Origin: Pseudoalteromonas piscicida | GTDB lineage: Bacteria > Pseudomonadota > Gammaproteobacteria > Enterobacterales > Alteromonadaceae | Assembly: GCF_000238315.3 (NCBI RefSeq) | Contig: NZ_CP011924.1 | Location: 2,997,001-3,061,000, forward strand | Length of the DNA stretch: 64,000 bases | Reading direction: 5' to 3' | Part shown: one piece after another, positions 26,290 to 36,144 of the stretch | How the letters are laid out: every line of letters starts with the position of its first letter | How positions within the stretch are numbered: the stretch's first letter is position 1 | Notes under the pieces: model-generated | What the model was told of the DNA's origin: nothing | The model's database searches: none | What the model saw: only the letters and a program-made list of their open reading frames with translations | Position numbers and translations under genes: made by a program

Positions 26290-26685
26290 TTAACGAGGCA
26301 CTGTGAGTACTTGCTTACTCATGTTTGGCTCACAACCTTCAACAAAATACACACCGATATGGTTATCACGATAAGCGTGATTATATTTACCGAAAAAATC
26401 TGCTTGAAACTTAAACCCAGCGTCGTCCAACTCAACCAAAAGCTTATCCACCACATCCCACGACATGGTCAGTGGTGAAAAAAGCAGAGTATTTGTGTGC
26501 ATGCCGATTGGAATTTCGGCCTCAGAGGGCGATATAACTAAGCTATCTGTCGTATCGATAAACAATTGTTCAAACACCTGAGGGGGACAACTTGCAACTA
26601 TATGGATGTAGGTTTTTTGCGGGTGAATAGAGTGGCAACTGCATAAGGCCAGTACAACCACACCAATAATGAACCATCCCTTCAT
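26290..26685 (-). CDS. Small putative lipoprotein, unknown
   Basis: 131 residues. The N-terminus is a signal segment ending in LALCSCHS, a plausible but imperfect lipobox with Cys near residue 17. The rest is soluble with two further Cys; no domain recognised. Convergent with mtnD, 25 bp apart. Confidence 0.65.
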   Translation of the reverse strand: MKGWFIIGVVVLALCSCHSIHPQKTYIHIVASCPPQVFEQLFIDTTDSLVISPSEAEIPIGMHTNTLLFSPLTMSWDVVDKLLVELDDAGFKFQADFFGKYNHAYRDNHIGVYFVEGCEPNMSKQVLTVPR

Positions 26686-27019
26686 TAGCGACTTTCCTTA
26701 CTTCAAAATCCCCATCGTAGAACAGCATGTCCCTAAAAATAAAATGAAGATTTTGTGACTACTTCACGAAAAAAGCGGTAAGCAAAATGCATTTGCGCGC
26801 CAATAGTAGGCTATTAGCACGCAAGTTCAACGTGATTAGTACCAAGTCATTACCATAGAGGCGTTACTTACTTGAAATCAGATAAAATAGTTAATCTGAT
26901 TAGATTTAATATCAGAGGGTACTAAAAAGTATACTGCAATATTCAGCAACAAAACTGCCGCTAATAAAACTTTAAATTACAAAGCTCAGGGTGACGCTCA
27001 CCCTGCTCATTAATGCAAA
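26686..27019. other. Intergenic stretch, no gene seen
   Basis: 334 bp with no convincing frame on either strand. It holds an AT-rich inverted repeat, TCAGAT/ATCTGA (about 26878-26899), and near the right end CAGGGTGACGCTCACCCTG, a hairpin that probably ends the S9 peptidase transcript. The left part should contain the promoter of the lipoprotein gene. Confidence 0.6.
26987..27005 (-). terminator. Possible terminator of S9 peptidase gene
   Basis: CAGGGTGA-CGC-TCACCCTG hairpin just past the stop codon at 27020; the following T content is low, so termination is less certain. Confidence 0.55.
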
Positions 27020-28963
27020 TTATAACTGCAGAGGTTCTTCTAGGAATGCGAGCACTTTCTTAAAGTATTTCAGACGATGTTCCGGTTTATAGAAACCATG
27101 CCCTTCATCTTCAAGTAAGTAATACTGATAAGGTTTATCAGCCTTTTTCAGTGCATTAATTAAAGATTCCGCTTGTTCAATTGGCGCTCTTTGGTCCTCA
27201 CCACCATGTACGATAAGGACAGGAACCTTAAGCTTATCGACATTATAGCTTGGAGAAAATGCTTTTAACTGCTTCTCATCGGTACCAAGTACACGTTCTA
27301 AATATGCGATCCCAGAGCTACGCTGAGCAACATCACCTTCTTCAAACATCAGTGGTAAATCGTATACACCAACCACACCGACTGCGCATTGGAATAAGTC
27401 GGGTTCTAATATTGCGCTTTGCAATGCAGAATAACCACCAAAACTAGCCCCCATAATACAAATCCGCTTTTTATCGACGATACCTTTAGAGATTAAGTCA
27501 CGGGTTCCATCGATGATGTCATATTGAATTTCCTTGCCCCACTTTTGGTAGCCAAGTACTTCAAATGCATCTCCATAACCACCGGATCCTCTAAAGTTAA
27601 CTTGTAACACAGCCATTCCTCTGCTCGCAAGCATTTGTACTTCAGGGTCAAACTGCCAATAATCTCTTGGTCCATGAGGTCCACCATGAGGCATAACAAT
27701 CAAGGGAAGGTTTTTCTTTTCTGCGTTTATTGGTGTTGTTAGATATCCATGAATAGTGAGTCCATCACGGCTTGTGAATTTAACAGGCTCCACTGTAGAC
27801 ATTTGATTTGGTTTAATCCAGTTTCTTGCAGACGCAAGATATTTCATCTTGTTGGCTTTGCTATCATAAAGGTAATAATCCCCTGGGTTGGTATCGCTGC
27901 TGGCGAATACAACCACTTGTCCACCATCTCTCGTGCTACTTACAATACGTATTTGATTTCCAGGGATCGAGGCTATCAGAGACTTTAGGCGTTGACTCCA
28001 ATCAGCACTTTCATCAATAAATGCATAGGTAGGATATCCGGGGTATATTTCAATTGCGAAAGGGGATTTATCAATCGGATCTATCCATACTTTTGTTGGA
28101 TCAACCACTTTATCTTGAAAAACATGAGTGAGTTTTTTGCTTTCTAAGCCTAATTTATAGAAGGCCATGGGCTCACCAGCCGTAGATGCTGAAAGATAAA
28201 CTGACGTTCCAGTTTTATCGAATCCATGCATCCATAAATCAGCTAAGTTGTTTTCTAATGTGAGCTCTGCCCATTTTGAGTCTGCTTCTTCACGGATGAA
28301 AACTAATGAATTGCCATCATCATCCTCAGACACAACGGCGCGAACCTCTCCTTGGTGATCGGTCAAAAAGCGCCCCATTTTTCTTGGAGAATTTGTTACT
28401 TTGCGCCTGACACCAGTATGAACGTTAACCTCGTAAACTCTTGTGGTAGGCTCTTTCGAGCCTGTCCAAGGATAGGTCACAATCAGCATCTTGTCTTCGT
28501 CATTGACCAAAGGGTCAAGAATATAAGATGTACCATACAGCGGGGTAGCTTTGCGCAAACGAGACCCCGTTTGTCCCTCACCTTGGTAACCCACCAAATA
28601 CTTACCACGGCTTCCATCTACATTTACGCCGAATAACTCGCCATGAAACTCAGGGTGATCTTTCCAACCTCTTATATATTCCTTTTCTAATACCACACGA
28701 TCATCATTCACCCATTCATAGCGGCCGATTTGAGCATTGTCATTGAATCGCACGGCATGAATGAGTTTGAATTTATCAAGTTGTAAAAAAATTAATGTGT
28801 TTTTACCTTCTCTCTTTGTGATAAAGCTAAGATATTCTCCGTTAGGTGAAATCTTTACATCTGAGAACTCACTGCCTTTACTAAAAGACTCTAGTGGTAT
28901 TTCCTCTTTAGCGAATGCCTTAGCAGCTAAGGCCAACAACATCAGAGCAATTAACTTCTTCAT
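27020..28963 (-). CDS. S9 family prolyl oligopeptidase, exported
   Basis: 647 residues with a signal peptide (residues 1-18, ending KAFA). Residues 25-370 form a beta-propeller gate domain. The alpha/beta hydrolase domain has the nucleophile in MGASFGGYSA (near 490), the Asp in VHGGEDQRAP and the His in EDEGHGFYKPEH. It resembles dipeptidyl/acylaminoacyl peptidases of marine bacteria and should degrade peptides in the periplasm. It lies between the two methionine salvage transcripts but has no evident role in that pathway. Confidence 0.9.
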   Translation of the reverse strand: MKKLIALMLLALAAKAFAKEEIPLESFSKGSEFSDVKISPNGEYLSFITKREGKNTLIFLQLDKFKLIHAVRFNDNAQIGRYEWVNDDRVVLEKEYIRGWKDHPEFHGELFGVNVDGSRGKYLVGYQGEGQTGSRLRKATPLYGTSYILDPLVNDEDKMLIVTYPWTGSKEPTTRVYEVNVHTGVRRKVTNSPRKMGRFLTDHQGEVRAVVSEDDDGNSLVFIREEADSKWAELTLENNLADLWMHGFDKTGTSVYLSASTAGEPMAFYKLGLESKKLTHVFQDKVVDPTKVWIDPIDKSPFAIEIYPGYPTYAFIDESADWSQRLKSLIASIPGNQIRIVSSTRDGGQVVVFASSDTNPGDYYLYDSKANKMKYLASARNWIKPNQMSTVEPVKFTSRDGLTIHGYLTTPINAEKKNLPLIVMPHGGPHGPRDYWQFDPEVQMLASRGMAVLQVNFRGSGGYGDAFEVLGYQKWGKEIQYDIIDGTRDLISKGIVDKKRICIMGASFGGYSALQSAILEPDLFQCAVGVVGVYDLPLMFEEGDVAQRSSGIAYLERVLGTDEKQLKAFSPSYNVDKLKVPVLIVHGGEDQRAPIEQAESLINALKKADKPYQYYLLEDEGHGFYKPEHRLKYFKKVLAFLEEPLQL

Positions 28964-29056
28964 CCTGTTTTACTTTCTCCATTTATATCGAAGCACAAAA
29001 TGGGTACAGTTTAAGAAGATTTTGGATTTACGAGTAGTTAAAATAATTACAAATGT

Positions 29057-30079
29057 TTAACTTTGTGAAAATACGCCTAGGGCAACCTCATCACCCGTAA
29101 ACAACCCCGTATCCAACACCCATCCGGTGATCAAACTCGCTGGCGTAACATCAAATGCCGGGTTATATACCTCGGCATTGTTGGGTGCCCATTGGCAATC
29201 ACCAAAACTACCACTGACACCTGTTACTTCGCTTTTGGCGCGTTGTTCAATTGGAATGGCTGCGCCATTTGGACAGCTGCTATCTAATGTTGTGATCGGG
29301 GCAACCACATAAAAAGGAATATTATGGAAATGGGCTAACACCGCGAGATTATAAGTGCCGACTTTATTCGCAAAATCACCGTTTGCCGCAATCCTATCTG
29401 CCCCTACAAAGATTTTATCGACTTTACCCGCCGCCATTAAACTCGCAGCCATATTGTCACAAATTAGCGTGTATGGGATTTGCCATGCATCTAGTTCAAA
29501 CGCGGTAAGCCTACCACCTTGCAACAGTGGTCTAGTCTCATCAACCCAAACATGAATGTCACCATGTTGTTTTGCAGCATGGTGAATTACGCCAAGTGCG
29601 GTGCCTACACCTGCCGTTGCCAGCGCACCAGTATTGCAGTGAGTAAGAATGTTGTCTCCCGCATTCACAAGCTCCGCGCCTATGTTTGCCATACGGTCGC
29701 ATAACGCAGTGTCTTCTTCAAATAACTGTTCAGCGGTTGTGATCACTTGTTGTTGCCAATCATTCGCTTGTAACGCTTCACGCAATCTCGCCATGCAGTG
29801 CATTAAATTCACCGCTGTAGGGCGCGTTGCTTCAAGTTCATCTATCGAGCGGGCAATTGTGTCTTTATCTTCTCCCTGTTCGGCAAGATAACCAATTAAT
29901 AAACTTGCCGCTAAACCAATAAGCGGAGCGCCACGAACCTTAAGTGTCAGAATTAGTTCGCTCATCGTCGCAACGTCGCGGCATTCATGCCACACCTGTT
30001 GATGTGGCAGTAAGTATTGATCCAATACCTGTACCACGCCCGATTCGAATTTAAGACTACGTGCAATTAAGGCTTTCAT
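29057..30079 (-). CDS. mtnA: Methylthioribose-1-phosphate isomerase
   Basis: 340 residues from ATG 30079, which has GGGGTG upstream; an upstream ATG at 30097 lacks one. Hallmarks: [22 protein letters not shown] with the catalytic Cys, [17 protein letters not shown] and the catalytic Asp in [11 protein letters not shown]. It converts methylthioribose-1-phosphate to the ribulose form, the substrate of mtnB. Divergent from mtnK. Confidence 0.95.
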   Translation of the reverse strand: MKALIARSLKFESGVVQVLDQYLLPHQQVWHECRDVATMSELILTLKVRGAPLIGLAASLLIGYLAEQGEDKDTIARSIDELEATRPTAVNLMHCMARLREALQANDWQQQVITTAEQLFEEDTALCDRMANIGAELVNAGDNILTHCNTGALATAGVGTALGVIHHAAKQHGDIHVWVDETRPLLQGGRLTAFELDAWQIPYTLICDNMAASLMAAGKVDKIFVGADRIAANGDFANKVGTYNLAVLAHFHNIPFYVVAPITTLDSSCPNGAAIPIEQRAKSEVTGVSGSFGDCQWAPNNAEVYNPAFDVTPASLITGWVLDTGLFTGDEVALGVFSQS

Positions 30080-30130
30080 GACACCCCGCTCTTTCAAAGT
30101 GTACTAATGATAATTTACATCAAGATCTAA

Positions 30131-30154
30131 AGAAGTATAGACATCTAAACATTT
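30131..30154. promoter_or_regulatory. Candidate MetJ boxes, mtnA/mtnK promoter
   Basis: Three adjacent 8-mers: AGAAGTAT, AGACATCT and AAACATTT. The middle one matches AGACGTCT at 7 of 8 positions, the first at 6 of 8. They sit midway between the divergent mtnA and mtnK starts, so one array could control both. Confidence 0.6.
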
Positions 30155-30199
30155 AAAAATATAGAATGCTAATAGCAAATATCCACAAGGTGCAGAAAC

Positions 30200-31402
30200 A
30201 TGTCGAGCTACATTGAATTTGATGCAGAAAAAGTTATTGATTACATTACTAATTTAGGAAGCTTCTTTGATAAAGATGCAACCTTATCTTGTTATGAGTT
30301 TGGTGATGGCAATCTGAATTTGGTTTTCCGCGTGCAAGATACGCAAGAAAATAGCATCATCGTCAAGCAAGCTTTGCCTTATGCTCGATGTGTGGGTGAG
30401 AGCTGGCCGCTTACATTAGACAGAGCCAGAATTGAAGCCAGTGTATTACAGCGCCATGGTGAGATCTGTCCAGATACCACAGCAAAAGTGTTGCACCATA
30501 ATACGGAGTTAGCACTAACCGTGCTGGAAGATCTTGGTCATCTACGCATTTTACGCGGTGAATTAAACCAAGCGAACACCTTTGCAAGACTCAGCAAAGA
30601 CGTCGCAAATTATCTAGCAAAAACCAGCTTTTACCACTCAAGCTTTTACTTAACACCGAGTGAAAAGAAAGCCCTAGTCACCGAGTTTACTAATCCCGAA
30701 CTGTGCGCAATCACAGAAGATTTATTCTTTGACGACCCATACCGCGATGCTGAAAGAAACAACTTTCCTGCTGCATTGCAATCGTCTGTGGAAATGCTGA
30801 GAAAAAATAAGACGTTATTAGTTGAAGTGGCAAAACTCAAAGCCCAATTTCTCAATGCACCAGAAACCTTACTTCACGGTGATGTCCATACAGGCAGTAT
30901 TTTCGTCGACACCGATCACACTAAGCTAATCGACCCAGAGTTTGGCTTTTTTGGCCCAATAGGCTTTGATTTAGGCTCATTTATCGGCAATTTATTGCTC
31001 AACTACTGTGCCCAACATGCTCGCATTAACGCTCTGCCAAAACGTCGAAATATGCAGGTGTATTTACTCGATAGTATCGCCACCACTCTATCGAGCTTCT
31101 ATGTCACTTGGCTTGAACTGGCGAAAACACAAACACGCGACCTATCGTTGCAAACAGAAGGCTACGCGGAATACTTTCTCACTAAAGTATTGCAAGACGC
31201 AGTTGGTTATTGTGGGTGTGAATTGATCCGCCGCACCATTGGTCTCGCCCATGTTGCAGACATAGATGCGATTGAAGATGAAGACGCGCGCTTAGCGGTA
31301 CAACAGCGAGCACTACACTTAGGTGAACAGCTCATCATTAATGCCAATAAATGCCGAACGACCGATGATGTGTATCAGCTAATTATTAGTTTTGTAAACT
31401 AA
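30200..31402 (+). CDS. mtnK: Methylthioribose kinase
   Basis: 400 residues with an aminoglycoside-phosphotransferase fold. The ATP-binding N-lobe has SIIVKQALPYAR; the catalytic loop is LLHGDVHTGSIFVD (near residue 230) and the metal motif LIDPEFGFFGPIGFDLG follows. This set is specific for MtnK. It phosphorylates methylthioribose using ATP at the entry of the pathway. AAGGTGCAG precedes the ATG. Confidence 0.94.
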   Translation: MSSYIEFDAEKVIDYITNLGSFFDKDATLSCYEFGDGNLNLVFRVQDTQENSIIVKQALPYARCVGESWPLTLDRARIEASVLQRHGEICPDTTAKVLHHNTELALTVLEDLGHLRILRGELNQANTFARLSKDVANYLAKTSFYHSSFYLTPSEKKALVTEFTNPELCAITEDLFFDDPYRDAERNNFPAALQSSVEMLRKNKTLLVEVAKLKAQFLNAPETLLHGDVHTGSIFVDTDHTKLIDPEFGFFGPIGFDLGSFIGNLLLNYCAQHARINALPKRRNMQVYLLDSIATTLSSFYVTWLELAKTQTRDLSLQTEGYAEYFLTKVLQDAVGYCGCELIRRTIGLAHVADIDAIEDEDARLAVQQRALHLGEQLIINANKCRTTDDVYQLIISFVN

Positions 31403-31426
31403 ACTAGCTTAGGCTAATAAAATGAT

Positions 31427-31456
31427 AAAAGCCCAAAGTCTCTGCTTTGGGCTTTT
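31427..31456. terminator. Bidirectional terminator
   Basis: AAAAGCCCAAAG, a 6-base loop, CTTTGGGCTTTT: A-run and T-run flank the stem on both sides, between convergent mtnK and the DUF885 gene. Confidence 0.9.
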
Positions 31457-31477
31457 CTGTTAGATGGATAAACGCAA

Positions 31478-33259
31478 TTACTTACGCGCTTGATTCATCG
31501 TGGTTTCAATATATTTGTCGATTTGCTCTTCAAGCACAAATAATGGCACAGAGCCATGACGTAAGATTTGATGGTGGAACTCACGGATATCAAACTGATC
31601 GCCCAGTGCTTTTTCTGCTTTGCGACGTAGCCGCTTAATGGTTAGTTCACCAATTTTGTATGACAGTGCTTGAGCTGGCCACGAAATATAACGATCAGTC
31701 TCCGTTTTAACATTATGTAAGGACAAGGCCGTGTTGTCTTTCATAAAGTTCATCGCTCGTTCGCGGCTCCACCCAAACATATGCATGCCAGTGTCTACAA
31801 CCAAACGAGCCGCTCGCCACATCTCGTAGGTTAAACGACCAAAGTCACTGTAAGGGTCATGATAGAACCCCGCTTCGATACCCAAAAATTCAGAATATAA
31901 CCCCCACCCTTCACCAAAAGCTGAAATGTATTCGTTGCGACGATATTCCGGTAGGTAATCAAGCTCGGCATTCAAGGAGATCTGCAAATGGTGACCAGGC
32001 ACGGCCTCATGTAGAGTCAATGCTTCCAATACATATAACGGGCGCTTATCCAGCGCGTAGGTATTTACCCAATAATAACCTGCATCAGTATCACTGCGTG
32101 CCCCCGAATAACGCCCTGTCGTGTATTTAGGCGCAATGCTCGCAGGCACTGGGGCGACACCGTATGGCTTTCTTGGTAATGTATGGAATAGCTTAGGTAG
32201 CTGAGCATCCATCTTCTTTGCTATATATGCAGCTTCTTTAAGTAACGCTTCGGGGGTTTTAGCATAAAACTGTGGATCGGTTCTTAAGAACTGCACAAAG
32301 TCGGCAAAAGATCCCTTAAAGCCTACTTTTTTAATAATTTTTTCCATCTCCGCACGGATCCGAGCCACCTCTTTAAGACCAAGCTCGTGGATCTCCTTAG
32401 GCGTCATATTCGTGGTGGTATAGTATTTCGCTCGGTTCGCATAAAACGCTTCACCATTTGGTGTCGAAGAAATTCCAATTTCGGTCCTAGCCGCTGGACG
32501 ATACTCGTTGACAAAGAAATTAAGGTAATCTTGATATGCTGCGATCACATCCCCTTTAATAATCTTTTTGGCACGTTGTTGCAGTGCTTTAAATTCGGCA
32601 TCAGGCAAACCCGCTTGGTTTTGTGTAAACGGGCCATAGAACTCGGATTTTGTCACATCATCAACGATATAAGCTTCGATAGAACTTTCATAACCTTCAA
32701 GCACCGCTTTCGGCTGAGTCAGACCAACGGCCATGCCTTCTTTCATCCAGTCGATATTTTGCTTAAAATAGCGTGGAACCTGCTGCAAACGTGCCAAATA
32801 TAGCTCGTAACCAGCACGTTTCTTAAAGTCATGACTCGAGATCATAAAAGACAGACCGGAATGAAAGCCGTATTCCGAGGTGAGCGGCATATAGTGGCTA
32901 TGAAAACGATATTCATCGACGCTATTCTGCACTTGTGCACGCAAAATAGTGAGATTGATTTGATTTTCCTCACTCAGCGCTGAAGTGTCGATATTGTCGA
33001 GCTGAGCCAAGAACTGTAGACGCTGCTGATTTGTGGTCGCCAACTTTTCTGCACTGAGGTTTGGTAGTAGAAACTCTGCTTTTGTATCACTGCGACCATA
33101 GGCATTGTTATCACTTCTAAATTTCATAACGCTGCCAGCTATCTGAGTAAACTCAACGTTATTGTCACTTCCGGTAATAGCACAACCAGATAAAGCGACA
33201 GTTAAATAAACGGCGACGCTTGAACGCTTAGTCCACAGCTTTAATTTTGGTGATAACAC
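31478..33259 (-). CDS. DUF885 family lipoprotein, putative metallopeptidase
   Basis: 593 residues. Signal peptide with lipobox LSGC (Cys near residue 26), so membrane anchored. DUF885 proteins carry an HExxPGHH zinc motif; here HEAVPGHHLQ (near residue 415) and the downstream Glu in AFGEGWGLYSEFLG. The C-terminal RHGSVPLFVLEEQID is also typical. They are thought to be carboxypeptidase-like; no substrate is known for this one. Confidence 0.85.
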   Translation of the reverse strand: MLSPKLKLWTKRSSVAVYLTVALSGCAITGSDNNVEFTQIAGSVMKFRSDNNAYGRSDTKAEFLLPNLSAEKLATTNQQRLQFLAQLDNIDTSALSEENQINLTILRAQVQNSVDEYRFHSHYMPLTSEYGFHSGLSFMISSHDFKKRAGYELYLARLQQVPRYFKQNIDWMKEGMAVGLTQPKAVLEGYESSIEAYIVDDVTKSEFYGPFTQNQAGLPDAEFKALQQRAKKIIKGDVIAAYQDYLNFFVNEYRPAARTEIGISSTPNGEAFYANRAKYYTTTNMTPKEIHELGLKEVARIRAEMEKIIKKVGFKGSFADFVQFLRTDPQFYAKTPEALLKEAAYIAKKMDAQLPKLFHTLPRKPYGVAPVPASIAPKYTTGRYSGARSDTDAGYYWVNTYALDKRPLYVLEALTLHEAVPGHHLQISLNAELDYLPEYRRNEYISAFGEGWGLYSEFLGIEAGFYHDPYSDFGRLTYEMWRAARLVVDTGMHMFGWSRERAMNFMKDNTALSLHNVKTETDRYISWPAQALSYKIGELTIKRLRRKAEKALGDQFDIREFHHQILRHGSVPLFVLEEQIDKYIETTMNQARK

Positions 33260-33632
33260 GCTGACTTCCTCAATACTTTGTTGTTACTCAGTTCGCGGTA
33301 AAATAGCCAAAAAATAATGATTATCCATCGTTCTGAGCTTTTGTTATGGTGAAATGAACTTTCTGCTAGTCAAAGTAGGAGAGTCCCGTAACAGATGCAA
33401 CTTAATTCGATAGAATCACGAATATCTCAGATCGAATACAATTTACCCAACCTAGTAAAAATTGATGAGAAAATCAGCAATTCAACAAAAAAATGTAAAT
33501 TTTCTATTTCAAAGACAAATTTTTTACTTTTAAATTCGGACGATACAGATTAATGTAGGTCTAGTGCAATTAGGACAAGAGTTACACCGAAGGAGCTGGT
33601 GGTAGTTCATTAACGTTTGATAATTAATTGTT
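33260..33632. other. Intergenic region, divergent promoters
   Basis: 373 bp, AT-rich. It must hold promoters for the DUF885 gene and the GGDEF-like gene. An AAGGAG at 33592-33597 is not followed by a useful frame. I see no RNA gene or terminator. Confidence 0.6.
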
Positions 33633-34646
33633 GTGGTAAATGAAATGATGTTCCATGATCCCATGGCTGTTGCCCAAGAAAAAATGACACAGGTGTGCCT
33701 GTTTTTAGAGCAACATCATTTGCCGCCCACGCCTTTAAATTATCAGGTTGCTTATACCCATATTAGCGCCACGAACAAAGATCTTGACTGTGCCATCAAC
33801 AAAGCCATCAAAGCGCACACAAAAATAGACTGCGTATTCATTGAACAACTCTACTACCAATTTTTAGATCAAGGTCAAAAAACACAATCTGAATTACTTG
33901 AAGGCGTTGATTCTTTGGTGACTGAATTACACGAAAATGCAGAAACCTCACAAAAGCAGGTTATTCGCTTTGCCCAACAAGTCAGTCAATGTGTGCATAA
34001 TTTAGATGAACACAACATTCAAAAGAGTAAGCGCGCACTATCAACACTCACCAAACAAACTGAGCTATTGCTAAAACAGCACAAACAATTTAAACAAGCG
34101 TTAATAAAATCGCGTTTAGATTATGAACGTAATCAAAAGTTACTACTCGACTTGCGTAAACAACACTTATTAGACCCACAAACGGGTCTTTATAAGCGTC
34201 ACTATCTTCATCAAAAAGTGTCCCTATGGCAATCGCAGCAAAAATCTGTCTGCGCGCTTTCTATCCAAGTTGATAACCTTGACGAGTTTTCAACGCGGTT
34301 TGGTGATGTTGTGGGTGAAGTTGTGCTTAATCGTATCGCCAATAATATCAAACGTTATGTCGTTGAAAGTGGCTTACCTGGTCGCACAGGTAAAAAAGAA
34401 TTCACGGTTATCCTTGCCGATGTAGACTTAGATACCGCGAGTGTTATCGCGGAAAAAGTGCGTAAAGGTGTTGAGCGATTAAAGTTTGTCAGCGCGAAAG
34501 GGAAAATTCCATTACCTAATGTGTCTCTGGCTCTTGGGATAGCCCAACTTGCACCAGAGCAAGACTTTAATGTGTTGGCAAAACGCGCAGGTTACGCTGC
34601 GCAGAAGGCACATTCTCTCGGCCAACACTGTTATATTAGCCACTGA
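33633..34646 (+). CDS. Degenerate GGDEF-domain protein
   Basis: 337 residues from a GTG at 33633; ATG 33645 is also possible. Residues 20-160 are helical and coiled-coil-like. A C-terminal GGDEF-type domain begins at LLDPQTGLYKRHYLHQ and has VDNLDEFSTRFGDVVGEVVL, but the signature is GKKEF in place of GG(D/E)EF, so two active-site residues are lost and cyclic di-GMP synthesis is unlikely. It could act as a c-di-GMP or GTP sensor. It is soluble, with no membrane segment, and lies upstream of ubiE on the same strand with a separate start region. Confidence 0.85.
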   Translation: MVNEMMFHDPMAVAQEKMTQVCLFLEQHHLPPTPLNYQVAYTHISATNKDLDCAINKAIKAHTKIDCVFIEQLYYQFLDQGQKTQSELLEGVDSLVTELHENAETSQKQVIRFAQQVSQCVHNLDEHNIQKSKRALSTLTKQTELLLKQHKQFKQALIKSRLDYERNQKLLLDLRKQHLLDPQTGLYKRHYLHQKVSLWQSQQKSVCALSIQVDNLDEFSTRFGDVVGEVVLNRIANNIKRYVVESGLPGRTGKKEFTVILADVDLDTASVIAEKVRKGVERLKFVSAKGKIPLPNVSLALGIAQLAPEQDFNVLAKRAGYAAQKAHSLGQHCYISH

Positions 34647-34764
34647 TCCGCAATATCCTCTTTTGTTTGCATTTTCAACAATACAACACGGATAAAAAAT
34701 TGCACCTACGGCTACCAATCAAGTACACTAGCAAGCATAGTTGCAGAGTAATGATGGAACCCAC

Positions 34765-35520
34765 ATGAAAGAGTCACAAGACAATACTACCCACTTTGGA
34801 TACAAAACAGTCGAGACCGACAAAAAAGCCTCTATGGTTGCAGACGTATTTCATTCTGTAGCTGCAAAATACGACATCATGAATGATCTGATGTCATTCG
34901 GTATCCATCGTTTGTGGAAGCGTCAAACTATTGCCTGCTCAGGTGTACGCGCTGGTCACAAAGTACTTGATCTTGCTGGCGGTACGGGTGATTTAACCGC
35001 AAGATTTAGCGAATTAGTTGGTGATAAAGGACAAGTTGTTTTAGGTGATATTAACGACTCAATGCTTAAAGTAGGCCGCGAAAAATTACGCGACTCGGGA
35101 CTTGTTGGCAATATTGAATACGTTCAAATGAACGCAGAAATGCTGCCATTTGACGATAATACTTTTGATGTCATCACTATTGCCTTTGGTTTACGCAACG
35201 TAACAGATAAAGATAAAGCGTTGCGCTCAATGTACAGAGTGCTAAAACCAGGTGGACGTTTACTGGTACTTGAATTTTCAAAGACAGATAACGAGGCGCT
35301 GGCAAAGCTGTATGATATGTATTCATTTACACTATTACCTGCAATGGGCAAATTAGTTGCAAATGACAGTGAGTCTTATCGCTATCTTGCAGAATCTATC
35401 CGCATGCACCCAGATCAAGAAACGCTAAAATCCATGATGGATGAAGCCGGTTTTGAACAAACTGACTACCAGAATATGACCGGAGGCATTGTCGCCCTTC
35501 ATCGCGGCTTTAAATTCTAG
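34765..35520 (+). CDS. ubiE: Ubiquinone/menaquinone methyltransferase
   Basis: 251 residues from ATG 34765; the frame is open from 34741. The SAM fold shows [32 protein letters not shown] and the C-terminal [17 protein letters not shown], all typical of UbiE. It methylates the ring at C-2 of the quinone precursor. First gene of the ubiE-ubiJ-ubiB cluster found in most gammaproteobacteria. Confidence 0.96.
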   Translation: MKESQDNTTHFGYKTVETDKKASMVADVFHSVAAKYDIMNDLMSFGIHRLWKRQTIACSGVRAGHKVLDLAGGTGDLTARFSELVGDKGQVVLGDINDSMLKVGREKLRDSGLVGNIEYVQMNAEMLPFDDNTFDVITIAFGLRNVTDKDKALRSMYRVLKPGGRLLVLEFSKTDNEALAKLYDMYSFTLLPAMGKLVANDSESYRYLAESIRMHPDQETLKSMMDEAGFEQTDYQNMTGGIVALHRGFKF

Positions 35521-35528
35521 GAGTTGCT

Positions 35529-36143
35529 GTGTTAGCTTCATTACTTGGCGCCGTACTTGAGACGGCTTTAAACAAAGGCCTTAAACTCTCACCTGAGCTA
35601 AAGCATGTGCTAAGTAAAGGCCAACACAAAGTGATCAGTGTTGATATTCGCGATCAAAATACTTGTTTAGCTGTGACTTACACAGGCATTAACATTCACG
35701 TTCTATGCCCTTTTGATGGCAAAGCCGATTGTTCTATTAGTGCCGATTTACCAACCTTGCTTGAGCTCAAAGATCCAAGCCAACTCACTGCGCTTATCCG
35801 TCAAGATAAGCTCGATCTTGAAGGGGATTTGGCGCTAGCACAACTATATATTAATGCATTAGCAACACTTGATATTGATTGGGCGGAACACCTCGCCAAA
35901 TATGTCGGTGATGGGCCCGCACAAATTGCCGTAGATACCTTTCATAAGTTAGCGCATCGCGCAAAGCAAGATGGACAGGTAGCCAAGGCAACCCTAACAG
36001 GGTTATTTCAAGATGAGTTGAAGGTTGCGCCTCACCCGCTCGAGTTTCAACAGTTTAAGCAGCAAGTGAGAACATTAAACAATCAGGTCGAAAGCTTAAA
36101 TCAACGCCTCAGCGTATTACTTCAGCAAAACAAAGGAAATTAG
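35529..36143 (+). CDS. ubiJ: Ubiquinone biosynthesis accessory factor
   Basis: 204 residues from a GTG with TAGGAG upstream. The N-terminal SCP2-like lipid-binding domain ([13 protein letters not shown], then [14 protein letters not shown]) and the C-terminal coiled coil ([18 protein letters not shown]) match UbiJ. It helps hold the Ubi protein complex together. Located 8 bp after ubiE. Confidence 0.92.
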   Translation: MLASLLGAVLETALNKGLKLSPELKHVLSKGQHKVISVDIRDQNTCLAVTYTGINIHVLCPFDGKADCSISADLPTLLELKDPSQLTALIRQDKLDLEGDLALAQLYINALATLDIDWAEHLAKYVGDGPAQIAVDTFHKLAHRAKQDGQVAKATLTGLFQDELKVAPHPLEFQQFKQQVRTLNNQVESLNQRLSVLLQQNKGN

Positions 36144-36144
36144 G

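Noticed and set aside
33590..33632. Short leader peptide after AAGGAG at 33592
   Set aside because: The only frame stops after a few codons and nothing supports translation.
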